DNA from: Auriscalpium vulgare
Lineage: Eukaryota > Basidiomycota > Agaricomycetes > Russulales > Auriscalpiaceae
Direction: 5' to 3'
DNA: 64,000 bases
Assembly: GCA_019915015.1 (NCBI GenBank)
Contig: JAHBBC010000012.1
Coordinates: 744,001-808,000 of the forward strand
Below the pieces are notes generated by a model that was not told the DNA's origin, did not search any database, and worked only from the letters and a program-made list of their open reading frames with translations. The stretch's first letter is position 1, and each line of letters opens with the position of its first letter. Made by a program: the position numbers and the translations under genes. Shown one piece after another: positions 9,407-19,600 of this stretch.

Positions 9407-10429
9407 GCCATATCCACTCCAGAACATTGCCCCCTCGTTCCCAGTATTGTCCCCTCCATTCCGACCCTACCTCGAGCCCTCCAGATGTGGTTCGCTGCGT
9501 TTCTAGCTGCGTCGAACCGCTATGCAACGCAATACTTCGGAACTTCGGACGATAGCCGCAGCGACTTCGGAACGCGTTCCGAAGTTAGGCGCACATTCCC
9601 ACTGTGGAGTCCCTTATGTTTCATTGTCTTAGGTTTCATGACTACTCTTCTCAGGCTTCCTAACAATGGCGTTCGACTTACCGTTTGCTTGCGACTTACT
9701 CATTTCTTGTGATCTTGACCCACTTGCTTCGTGTTTCGTTCTACTTATGCCCTTGTTTGTTCGCACGGTTGTATATTACTTCGGACTCACTCGTAGTATA
9801 TATAGGACTTGTCAGTACAATATTCTGCATCATATCATATGCCCCTTCTTCCCCCTCATAGTGAGACTCACGCTAGAGACTCTCCTCGACCTCTCGCATT
9901 GTCAAAGCGTTTCTGACTTTGCACCTTTCGACTTCGACTTCGACTTCGCCTTCGCCGCACGCCGCACGTATAGTATTTGACTTCGACTTCGGATCTCGAC
10001 TCCGACTTCGACTTCGCCTTTGACGCACGTATCGTATTCGCCTTTCGTACCCTCCTTTGTCATTCAACTTCGACTTCGACTCCATCCTCGACCCAATCAC
10101 TTCGGCACTTCGGCTCCATCACTTCGGCACTTCGGCTCCATCACTTCGGCACTTTGGAACCACGGCATTCAACTTCGACTTTGCCTACGTTGCACGACCA
10201 CTCGACACCCCGCAGAACGTAACATCCCCACACTTCCTCATCCTTCCTAGTTTGGATCACTCCCGAACTCACTGCTATCACGCTACGACCACCCCATTCC
10301 CACTTCGGAGACGCTCCCGGAGACTTCGGGACCACTGACGACTCGCCCCTCACACAACGGTACTGTGCACTGTGCTCTAGGGATAGGTATACAAGACATT
10401 ACCGCCCTACTACCGGCTGGTACCCATCA
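9075..10429 (+). repeat. Element C right LTR (1355 bp)
   Basis: Second copy of 5754-7109, TGATACG... to ...CCATCA, followed by the CCGC target duplication and the second half of B's left LTR. Confidence 0.95.
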
Positions 10430-10433
10430 CCGC

Positions 10434-11150
10434 GCTCCCCGACGCTGTTTCTCACAGTCGACGACAGAGAGGATCGTTTCCCGCGCCGCCTCCTTTGTCC
10501 TTTGACAGCGCTGATCGCTCGCTCGACACCGTTCCCCGCCTCGCTCCTCGTCGTCTGACCGGCGCATGACCTCTACTCATTGTTCGTACTATTTCATATG
10601 ACGCCGCTATCTTGTTTTCTTTGTCTTTTCCGAGGTCTCCGTACTTACTCGATCGGACACGCACTGTACTCGTCGCAACGTATAAATAGTCGTCGGATAC
10701 TCTGCGAAATGCAAGTTACGTTCCCCCCTCATCGCTCCGAGCACAAGTCGTGCACTCTCGCCCTCGTCGTATCGTATAGCGGTCAACATCGGTTGACTGC
10801 TCTCGCGCCTCAGCCTCAGTCGTCGCCTTAGCCTTTGTTCTCGCTTCCCGTCTTATCGCCCTCATCTTGTTCCATCGTTGTTGCCCCTTTGCCCGAGTCC
10901 TCGATCGCAGTCGCGTCGCAGTCTTCCGACATCGTACGTCGAAGTCTTGCTTTCCGATCGGTCGGAGAGTCGATCGATCGCCTCGTCGCTGCTGCGCTCT
11001 CGATCGGATCGCAGTACGATTGATCGGAGACGGTCGTCGCTTACTCCGGGACTCCTGACGCTCGCTCGCACACACACCGACATCTCTGCAGCGCTCTAGG
11101 GATTGGTGCTACGTTACGCATTCCGCCCTACTACCTGGTTGTGTCCATCA
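10434..11150 (+). repeat. Element B left LTR, second part (717 bp)
   Basis: Continuation of the LTR broken by C. It matches 33649-34365, ends GTGTCCATCA, and contains the promoter TATAAATA at 10681-10688. Confidence 0.93.
10681..10688 (+). promoter_or_regulatory. TATA box in element B LTR
   Basis: TATAAATA, same position as 33896-33903 in the right LTR. Likely U3 promoter; in this copy C's insertion lies upstream of it. Confidence 0.6.
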
Positions 11151-11154
11151 CTTT

Positions 11155-11172
11155 TGGAGCCCACCGCGAGGG
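11155..11172 (+). other. Element B primer-binding site
   Basis: TGGAGCCCACCGCGAGGG, 4 nt after the LTR. The complementary tRNA would end GGTGGGC-U-CCA; the U discriminator points to tRNA-Cys (inference). Confidence 0.75.
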
Positions 11173-11615
11173 TTTCAGTCAGGATTCCTCCGAAGCAAGC
11201 ACCAGCGCCTTCCCCCTTCTCCAATCGACGCCACACCCGTTCCTCCGCTCTCGCCGACGAAGTCCGACAAAGCTTCGTCGTACCCCCACCTGCTATCCCC
11301 GGATCCCCCACGCTCGTCGGAGATCTCTTCGACGAAGTCCCCAGCCCGGACGCGACTCACAATCACCTTCCGAGTACCTCCGGAAGCGAGTCGTTCGAGC
11401 TACTCGATCACCCACACATCCCAGGCGGGTTCCGAACACCGTCGCCTGCTCTCACACCTTTAACCCCATCGACTCCTTCACGTCCATCGCACCCTCCGAC
11501 CCCGATCACTCCACCCTCTCCGACTCCCAACGTTGGACCAGTCACAGCTCCGATCGCCTTTATCCCCCCTCCCGCAACAACCATAGCTGCCGTACCCCCC
11601 GTCGCACCGCTTCCG

Positions 11616-13898
11616 ATGGCTACTCCTATGCCCCCCCGCGGTTCGAAGACCGCCCCCGTTTTTGATGAAGAAAATCCGCGATCCATCAGGCGATTCTTTT
11701 CCGACCTCGAGACGCTTGCGGCGCAGTCTGGTCTCACCGACCAGCAGAAGAAAGATTGGGTACAACGTTATGTCCCGATCGAGGTCGCCGATTGTTTCGA
11801 GGCTCTGCCAGGCTTCGCAGGCACGTACGACGTGTTCAAGGCCGAGATAAAGGCACTCTACCCCACCGCCGATGAGGATCGCACCTACTCCACTTCCGAC
11901 CTCGAATCGCTCATCTCCGACACGCGTCGCACGTACATGGTCACGCTCGACGACTTCGCTGCCTACTACCGATCGTTCATTACGATCTCCGGATTCCTCA
12001 TCCGGCATCATCGGTACTCCGACATGCAGCAGAAAAGCGACTTTCCGCGTGGGATCCCCGACTACCTTTGGCCGCGCATCGAGGCGCGACTGCAAGTCAA
12101 GAAGCCCGATGTGGTCCCAGGCGACAGCTACGAGGTCGCCGACGTCAATAGCGCTGCTCGCTTCGCGCTTCAGTCGGTCTCGAGGGACATCCGAGGAGCC
12201 ACCACCGCTACCTCTACGACTGCTCCGACCATCGTCGCAAACCCGCCAGCCCCAGCTCCACAGTCGCAGACCCCTCCGCCCGCAATTAAGGCCGAGGACA
12301 TCATCGCATCGTTCGTCCGAACACTGATGCAGGGAGGCGCACTCCCAGGCGTGACTCAACAGGCTGCGGCGGCACCAGTCGCAGTCGCAGTTCCGGCAGT
12401 CGCAGTCGCCCCAGCGGCTGTCCCCAATGCGAACATGCAGCGCCTGGCAGGTCGATGCCTGTACGATGGAGCTTCCGATCATCGCATCTCAGTGTGCCCC
12501 GCAGTCGAAGAAGATATTCGGGCAGGCATAGTCGCTCGGAACGCGGACGGAAAGGTTACCCTGCCCAACGGTACCTTCGTGCCCAGTCGCATCACAGGCG
12601 ACTTCCTTCGCGATCGGGTTAGAGAGTGGCATCGTCGCAAGGCAGCGGAGCAGCCAGGGGCTGCCGCACAACTGTTCGTCGGCGTCATCCCGGAGGAGCC
12701 CCTCCAAGTCTTCACCCTCTCGACTTCCGATCGCATCGCCACGCTTGAAGCGGAGCTCGCACAGCTACGCGGCGAGAGGACTGCCTCGACCAACGCACAA
12801 GTCTTTGACGGTGTGGAGATCACGCGTCGCGCTAAGCCCAAGCAGGCTGCGGCCGCTCCGACGGCTTCCGATCAACCAGCCAAGTCCTCCGATCAGTCGG
12901 CGCCCGCACCGGCGCATCCCTTTCGAGGTGCACGCGATGCGACCGATGCGCCGGTGAAGCCCAAGACGGTGCCAGCCGACCCGCCCAAGGCGACTCGCGA
13001 GCCCAACTATCGCAACCTGCCTCCGGTCCATCGATCGGAGATCGCAGAGCAAGTCTTCGCTCGCGCTATGAAGGACTCCCAGATCGTCATCACGCCGGAG
13101 GAGCTTTTGTCGCTCGCTCCCGAAGTCCGCGCCAAGTACCGCGACGCAGTCACCCCACGTCGCGCAGTCAACGAGGCAGCAGCAGCACCCGTCGCGACCA
13201 CGAACTATCATCGCGTCACAGTGGAGGAAGTCCCCGACGAGGAGCTCGTGTCACCGGCCGCCGCGATAAGGCAAGCTGAGGAGCGCGTCTTCTCCAACTA
13301 CGCCCCCGATCCCCGAAAGGCCTCCAAGGAGCAGCTCTGGTCGAACGAATCGAAGGAGTGCGTCCTGTACATGTCCGACCCTATCGAGATGTACCTCAAC
13401 GATCTCGGCCCCGGCGAGTGCCCCGACCCCGACATGCTCACAGTCGCTCGCGACTCGCACGCTCTCCGATCGATCGACGGTCTCGTCGCCGGTCGCGCCA
13501 CGATCGAGTGTCTGCTGGACCCCGGCTCGCAAGTCATCGCGATGTCCGAGGAGGTCGCCCATTTCCTGGAGCTCGCCTACTCCCCCAACGTCAAGATCCG
13601 ACTTCAGAGCGCCAATCGACAAGTCTCCAGTTCGCTGGGCATGGCGCGCAACGTTCCGATCAAGTTCGGGAACATGACCCTCTACCTGCAGGTGCACGTT
13701 GTCCGCGACGTCGCCTACGACATTCTCCTCGGTCGCCCCTTCGACGTGCTCACCGAGAGCATCGTCCGCAACTACCGCGACGAGGATCAGACGGTCACCA
13801 TCCGCAACCCGAACTCCGACGACATCTTGACGATCCCGACCTTCCCGCGAGGCCATCATCGGTTTCGCAAGGCATGCCATAGCGGCTCCCACCTTTGA
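11616..13898 (+). CDS. Element B Gag-protease polyprotein
   Basis: The frame is open from 11103 (inside the LTR), but the first ATG is at 11616, giving MATPMPPRGSKTAPVF. This is exactly where the conserved Gag core of E and C also begins. Gag core: RRFFSDLETL, QRYVPIEVADCFEAL, ALYPTADED. An Ala/Pro-rich linker follows. The zinc knuckle is altered to C-LY-D-GASD-H-RISV-C, with Asp replacing the second Cys that E retains. The C-terminal protease-like domain has LLDPGSQVIAMSEE (D-P-G). The stop at 13896 is followed by Pol in the +1 frame. The upstream open stretch may be translated from a non-AUG codon or may be chance. Confidence 0.85.
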   Translation: MATPMPPRGSKTAPVFDEENPRSIRRFFSDLETLAAQSGLTDQQKKDWVQRYVPIEVADCFEALPGFAGTYDVFKAEIKALYPTADEDRTYSTSDLESLISDTRRTYMVTLDDFAAYYRSFITISGFLIRHHRYSDMQQKSDFPRGIPDYLWPRIEARLQVKKPDVVPGDSYEVADVNSAARFALQSVSRDIRGATTATSTTAPTIVANPPAPAPQSQTPPPAIKAEDIIASFVRTLMQGGALPGVTQQAAAAPVAVAVPAVAVAPAAVPNANMQRLAGRCLYDGASDHRISVCPAVEEDIRAGIVARNADGKVTLPNGTFVPSRITGDFLRDRVREWHRRKAAEQPGAAAQLFVGVIPEEPLQVFTLSTSDRIATLEAELAQLRGERTASTNAQVFDGVEITRRAKPKQAAAAPTASDQPAKSSDQSAPAPAHPFRGARDATDAPVKPKTVPADPPKATREPNYRNLPPVHRSEIAEQVFARAMKDSQIVITPEELLSLAPEVRAKYRDAVTPRRAVNEAAAAPVATTNYHRVTVEEVPDEELVSPAAAIRQAEERVFSNYAPDPRKASKEQLWSNESKECVLYMSDPIEMYLNDLGPGECPDPDMLTVARDSHALRSIDGLVAGRATIECLLDPGSQVIAMSEEVAHFLELAYSPNVKIRLQSANRQVSSSLGMARNVPIKFGNMTLYLQVHVVRDVAYDILLGRPFDVLTESIVRNYRDEDQTVTIRNPNSDDILTIPTFPRGHHRFRKACHSGSHL

Positions 13899-16023
13899 TG
13901 ATCTAGGTGAAGATGAAGCCATCGCCATGATCATCGAAGGCGATGGCGACGACGCGCGCATCATTGCATATACCCCAATCGACGCCTCCGACGACTCCGC
14001 GATTCAAGCTGCCTACGTTACCGCCTCCGAAGCCCGCACGCATTTGCCAGAGTACGCAGCCCCGTCTTTCTTGAACAAAATATGTCCCGCAGAGCCTTGT
14101 AAATCACGTACGACTCCCGAATCAAATCTTGGTCACCAGTATACGTCGTCCGATCGCAAGCCATCTCCGACTCAGAAACCGCGCTATCGACACCCACATC
14201 TTGACGACGACACTCAGCAATATCTTGGACATTCCCCGCGACCACCGACCACTTTCTTGAACTCGTCCACATCGTCGCCTTCGCCTTCCGATCCGGATCC
14301 AGTCGACATCTTTCTTGGCAAGAAGAAGTACAAGCCCGTCGCAGACAAAGTCCGACCCGTTCTTGGCACGCTACCTGACGGGTTTCGCATCGAGCGCAAC
14401 ATCATCGGAGACCCCCTCGCATCCATGCCACCATTATCGACGCATCCCCCGCCCTTCGTTCCCACCGGTCGATACACCCAAGAACGTCACGACAAGATGG
14501 ACGCGAACCCCAGCTACGAATTCCTCACCCCGACCGAGCGCGATCTATTGCACGACATCATCGTAAAGCAGAACGAGGCTTTCGCATGGGACGACACCGA
14601 ACGCGGCAGCTTCAAGCCCGAATACTTCCCTCCGATCCAGATTCCCGTCGTCGCACACGTCCCATGGGTCGATCGCAACATCCCCATACCCCCGGGCATC
14701 TACAACGACGTCTGCGCCATGATCAAAAGGAAGATCGCGGCAGGTGTCTACGAGCCCTCGAACTCTTCCTATCGATCGAAGTGGTTCTGCGTCGCAAAGA
14801 AAGATGGCAAGAGTCTACGTATAGTCCATTCGCTCGAGCCACTCAACGCTGTCACGGTCGCACACTCCGGCGTCCCTCCGATCCAAGAACAACTTGCAGA
14901 GCAGTTCGGAGGACGTGCCTGTGGTGGCATTCTCGACCTCTACGTCGGATACGACGAGCGACTCATCGACCCCCGATCCCGCGACTTCACGACCTTCCAG
15001 ACGCCTTACGGAGCCCTTCGCCTAGTCACCCTTCCGATGGGGTGGACGAACTCGGTCCCCATATTCCACGACGACGTCACGTTCATTTTGCAGGATGAGA
15101 TCCCGACCTTCACAGTGCCCTTCATCGACGATGTTCCCCTCAAAGGCCCCAAGTCCGACTATCGACTTTCCGATGGATCTTACGAGATGATCCCGGAAAA
15201 CAAGGACATTCGTCGCTTCGTCTGGGAGCACCTCACCAACGTCAATCGGATCCTCCAGCGCATGCGCTACTCCGGCGGTACCTTCTCCGGTCCCAAGTCG
15301 ATACTCATCGCTCGCGAATTCACCGTCCTCCGACACCTCTGCACTCCGGAAGGTCGCCGCGCAGATCCGACCACAATCTCAGCCATCACGAACTGGGGTC
15401 CCCTCAAGGATCTCTCCGACGTTCGCGCTTTCCTTGGCACAGTCGGAGTCTGCAGGATATTCATCAAGGACTTCGCGAAGCATGCGTGGCCTCTCACCAA
15501 GCTCACACGGAAGGGTACGGAGTGGGAGTACGGTCCCGATCAGCACAAGGCGCAAGAGTACCTCAAAAACGCGCTGGTCAAGTCGGACGCCCTTCGAGCG
15601 ATCGATTACGAGTCGCAAGCACCAGTCATCCTCGCAGTCGACACATCCTACATCGCCGTCGGCTACATTCTCGCCCAAGAGGAACTGAACAACCCGAAGA
15701 AGCGTTATTACAGCCGCTTTGGATCGATCTCGCTCAACGATCGCGAACGACGCTTCTCCCAGCCCAAGCTCGAGATCTATGGACTCTTCCGATCGCTTCG
15801 CGCCCTTCGCATGTACCTCATCGGACTACGGAACTTCATCGTCGAAGTCGATGCCAGCTCGATCGGAGGAATGCTCAAGAACCCCGATTTGGTCCCGACG
15901 GCTAGCATCAATCGCTGGATCATCGGCATCCTCGTCTTCAAGTTCCTCCTGCGACACGTCCCAGGCATCGCACATGGTCCCGACGGACTGTCGCGTCGCG
16001 TCCGACAGCCAGGCGATCCAGAG
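13831..16023 (+). CDS. Element B Pol, first part: reverse transcriptase and RNase H
   Basis: The frame is open from 13831, overlapping the end of gag-protease by 68 nt in the +1 frame; the first ATG is at 13927. RT: NIPIPPGIY, SSYRSKWFCVAKKDGKSLR, the LDLYVGYDE motif, TLPMGWTNS and the catalytic FIDD (VPFIDDVPL, near 15122). Tether/RNase H: VDTSYIAVGYILAQEE, LEIYGLFRSLRALRMYL, VEVDASSIGGML, VPGIAHGPDGLSRR. Element A interrupts at codon 16021-16023. Pol resumes at 28506 in the same frame, so the gene was intact before A landed. A ribosome reaching 16023 today reads into A's LTR and stops at 16081-16083. Confidence 0.92.
16019..16023. repeat. Target-site duplication of element A, left copy (CAGAG)
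   Basis: CAGAG before A's left LTR, repeated at 28501-28505 directly after the right LTR. This is a 5-bp duplication, unlike the 4-bp ones of B and C. Confidence 0.93.
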
Positions 16024-16406
16024 TGTGACGGATGTCAAGGACGCGTAGGCGAGAACGGTAGTATCAGCGCAAGAGGACAGTAGATCGGTAGTCAGTAGAT
16101 TAGATAGATCGGACTTTGAATTAGCTTGTATGTATTTAAACTCGATTAGCACTGACATCGATCATTCATATATACAACGTGTCTTTTCTTTTCTCTTTTT
16201 CGTCGTCTCGTCTTTCTCTTTTCCCTTCGTCTCTCCTCTGAAGAACAAGAAGTCGCTAGACGACTCTCAAGATCGACGACGCGACGACGCGACAAGTCAC
16301 GCGCGCCCGCGGCTTCGTGAGCGCTAGAGCGCGCCCACAGAACCACACTCGCGCAACGTACTTGAGCCGTCAGCGCTTCGCCCTTCTCTCTCTCGAGCCC
16401 GTCACC

Positions 16407-16421
16407 AGGAGGAAGCCTCCT
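16407..16421 (+). repeat. AAG-loop hairpin 1, in LTR (also 28283-28297)
   Basis: Stem AGGAGG / CCTCCT around loop AAG; perfect 6-bp stem. Confidence 0.8.
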
Positions 16422-16515
16422 ACCGACTGGGCTCCCGCTTGGGCTCCACGCCTACGAGCGTGACGCGAGATCTTCTCGCCCTCCATCCTTCCGTGCTCGA
16501 AGGAAGTCTGTCAAC

Positions 16516-16530
16516 ACGAGGAAGCCTCGT
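16516..16530 (+). repeat. AAG-loop hairpin 2, in LTR (also 28392-28406)
   Basis: Stem ACGAGG / CCTCGT around loop AAG. It differs from hairpin 1 by compensated base pairs and shares the downstream ACCGAC. Confidence 0.8.
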
Positions 16531-16628
16531 ACCGACAGGACTGCACACCTTTGGTTCCTCCTCGAACCCGTCTCTCCCTCGTCCTACCTCCGAATCTCGA
16601 GACTCTCTCAACAGAGGCGTCTCAAAGG

Positions 16629-16641
16629 TGGACATATCCGG
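16629..16641 (+). other. Possible element A primer-binding site
   Basis: TGGACATATCCGG starts 5 nt after the LTR. It begins with the TGG expected to pair with a tRNA CCA end, but the tRNA is not recognised and self-priming is not excluded. Confidence 0.35.
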
Positions 16642-16692
16642 AATCCGTAGGACACGAAGACCGGTTCAGTGGAATCAATTTTCAAGGGCAGC

Positions 16693-19600
16693 ATGCCGCT
16701 GCCAGACCAAAGTTACATGCAGACTCCGTCCAGAGCTGCGACTTTGGATTACTCTTTCACTCCTAGACGAACAGGAGAGGTGAAACCTCAGTCTCGACCC
16801 CCGCCTGCGCCGCACGCTGAAGATGCCGACTTGGACAGTGCTTCTCGAGCTGAGATCGCAGAAGGTATCTACGCTAGATTCAGGACGCCTCCCGATGACT
16901 ACGAACCGTCGCTAGAATCACGCGTCGAAGCCTTGATTGGAGCCCCACTGTCGAATAAATACATCTTGAGAGACGGACCCTTGTTGCCCGTAGGGTCCGA
17001 GCAATATTCTCTGAAGTCTAACGCTCTGTGGCCGGCTATTGGTGTAATATCGGATCTACAGGACTTACTCGCCCAACTCTATGCGTTACTGGATCCCCCC
17101 AGACCTAGCTACGTTATTGATTACGACAATCATCTCATAGTCGCTCTACGGGGGACCCGTACATTGAACGAACTCGACTTAGCTTGGGAAATTCTCGCTC
17201 AACGACTTTCTCTGGCGGTTCGACACATAGAAAAGGCGCGTGAGGAAATCGTGGGTTCAGTCAGGATCGCTTCCCCGGCGACCACCTCTCGGTCAGAAAC
17301 GAAACGGATCGACGGGAGCAATACTCTCAACGCTCTTAAGGAATACTTGCAACGGCCGGCTCTGCGTGGACGCATAGACCAGTTCATCCTGGAACTGCTA
17401 CAGACGAATGCGCAGGCCTTACCTCATGAATTATGGCCTCTTCCGGACAATTTTCTCGACGAAGTCATAGCCGCGGAATCCGAGCCACCTCCTAGAACTC
17501 TGGCTCCTTCTCCTCGTCAAGTTACTCTTACGACCCCACCTCGTGTACGAGGCGTGTCTGAGGAAGCCTCAGATCAGGGAAATAAGGGTAAAGGAAAAGG
17601 AAGAATGACGGAGGATACGATGGAGGAAGAACCTACTAGATACGAAAGTTTCGCTGTAGGAGCTGCCGGAAGACCTCGCTCTTCTCTACCTGCACCTTTA
17701 TATCTTCAAGGAGCAGAACACCCTCCGTTTCGCAAAGCCGGAGAATTCTTTGAGCAAGTCAACAAACCATCGTCTTCGTATGTGTCGCAAGTCTTACCGT
17801 ACACCCCGCTGCGCACGGTCGCTCAGCCAATCATCGCTCAAAGCGATGTTACGCAAGGGCTAGGACTTCCTGGAGACATCCCAGGATCGGATCCTCTCCC
17901 TACTGGGGTCCGGAACGTCGCAGAAGAAACACACGCGCACACGAATCTGGAGACAGGGACTTCCTCTAGAGAAGTGGCTACATACCTCGCTCCTGAGGGA
18001 TACGCGGACAACGGGAACATTTCGGCCATGCCATATAGAAGGAACTTATACTCTAAACATTCCGCGCAACCCGCGTTCTCCTTAGCGGCCATGGGAGTAG
18101 AAACTCAACACATAGCAAATCTGGATCGTCAGACTCCGCCGCACCTACGAGGGACGACAAGAGTTGACCCCGCTGACCATGTCACGCGAGCCGAACGTAC
18201 GGTCAATTTCGATGAGCGAGTGCCCTGGGATAAACGACTCGCTAAAGACAACGGAGAGCACTCCCATCCTGGCCCTTCAACTTCTCTTCCTCTAATCAAA
18301 GGAGAATGGCCCCGTAACTCGCCCATACATTCTGACGGACGGAATCACACTCCACCGTGGGGCAGTAGTTTCCCCTTTACCTCTCGGCGGGATTTAGGTG
18401 TAAATAACCCTCCTTCGAAACCTGATCCTCTTCCCGAAGAACCTTCGAGAAACCTTCCGGGTTATAATCCCTCAGCGGGACAACCGAGCGGAGGCGCACC
18501 CGGAGGAGGACCTCCGAATTGGCCTCCCTTCGGAGGAGGAGGATCGGGAAATGGACCTTCAGGTGGACCACCAGGATTTCCGGGCGGAGGGCCGCCCGGC
18601 GGGTTTCCTGGGATGCCTGGAGGAGGAGGAGGATATTATGGACCACCGGGAGGTGGAGGTCCGCCTGGGGGATACCCAGGAATGCCCGGAGGAATGCCTC
18701 CGGGTGGACCTTACGGACCGCCAGGAGGTGGAGGACCGCCCGGCGGAGGTGGAGGACCACCCGGCGGAGGTGGAGGACCGCCTCCTGGTTGGGGTTTACC
18801 CTGGCAATGGTATGGATTCCCGCAAGGCAATCCAAATATGGGTCCACGACTGAAGGAGGAATTACGACCTGATCATTTGCCGAGCTGGGACGGAAATAAG
18901 CTCACGGCTATAGCGTACTTCGCAGACGTCCAAGAACTCGCTATGATGAATGACTCCTTGCCCGCGGCTATGGGACGTTGGCTATGGACCCAATTGACCG
19001 ACAATTCGCGGGTGAAGAAGTGGTGGATTCAGGTGTCTAGGCGCATGAAGGCCTATATGATGACCAATCATCTGAATTGGCTCAATGGACTCAAGTCCGT
19101 ATTCTTGGGCCGACAGTGGCAGCTAGAGCGAAACATGGAATTTACGGAAATGTTCTTCCGGCAAAAGGGCCACGAACGGGAAATGCCAGAAGACTACCTT
19201 CAACGCCGTATCATGTACGCGCGAGCTCTTTTGAACACGGACTTGGGAGGTCCCGAAGAAGCTCAAATCGTTATTCGCAACGTACCCTCTAGTTGGATGA
19301 CTACGCTCAACGTTCCATTGCCGCAGAGTACAGATGATCTTACGCAGCGAGCCCAAGACAATGCTCTCGCTCTAATCGCCGCCTCCCGCAGTACTAGTGA
19401 CCTAGTGTCTAAAGATGAGATACCGCAGCTGATTCGGCAAGCTATTCGTGAGGAAAACGCCAGACCATTTCGCCCCAGAACGTTTCGCAGCCGCCCCAAT
19501 AGAGGGCAAGCTTCTGTACATCTCGCGTCGGGCAACGGAGAGGAAGCCGAAGAAGTCGATTTTCCGATAATAAATGAAGACGATGAGGAAAATCTTAACG

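Larger units (their letters stand above)
5754..10429 (+). mobile_element. Element C: non-autonomous LTR retrotransposon related to B
   Basis: 4.7 kb element with two LTRs of 1356 and 1355 bp and an internal region of only about 2 kb. It carries the same primer-binding site as B and E and a GGAGGAGG polypurine tract. The single ORF joins a Gag fragment to a scrap of RT and has no protease, RNase H or integrase, so movement must depend on a helper such as B or E. It is inserted in B's left LTR with a 4-bp duplication (CCGC). Confidence 0.93.
16024..16624 (+). repeat. Element A left LTR (601 bp)
   Basis: TGTGACGGATG... to ...GGCGTCTCA, same length and sequence by eye as 27900-28500. TATATA box at 16169-16174. 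Two AAG-loop hairpins at 16407-16421 and 16516-16530 sit in a partial direct repeat (both followed by ACCGAC). Confidence 0.96.

Noticed and set aside
10452..11099. Several small ORFs on both strands in B's LTR (also 33667-34314)
   Set aside because: LTR sequence; overlapping Ser/Arg-rich frames on both strands with no family signal.
16130..16327. Small ORF in the A LTR, repeated at 28006-28203
   Set aside because: Duplicated only because the LTR is duplicated; Arg-rich junk translation with no supporting context.
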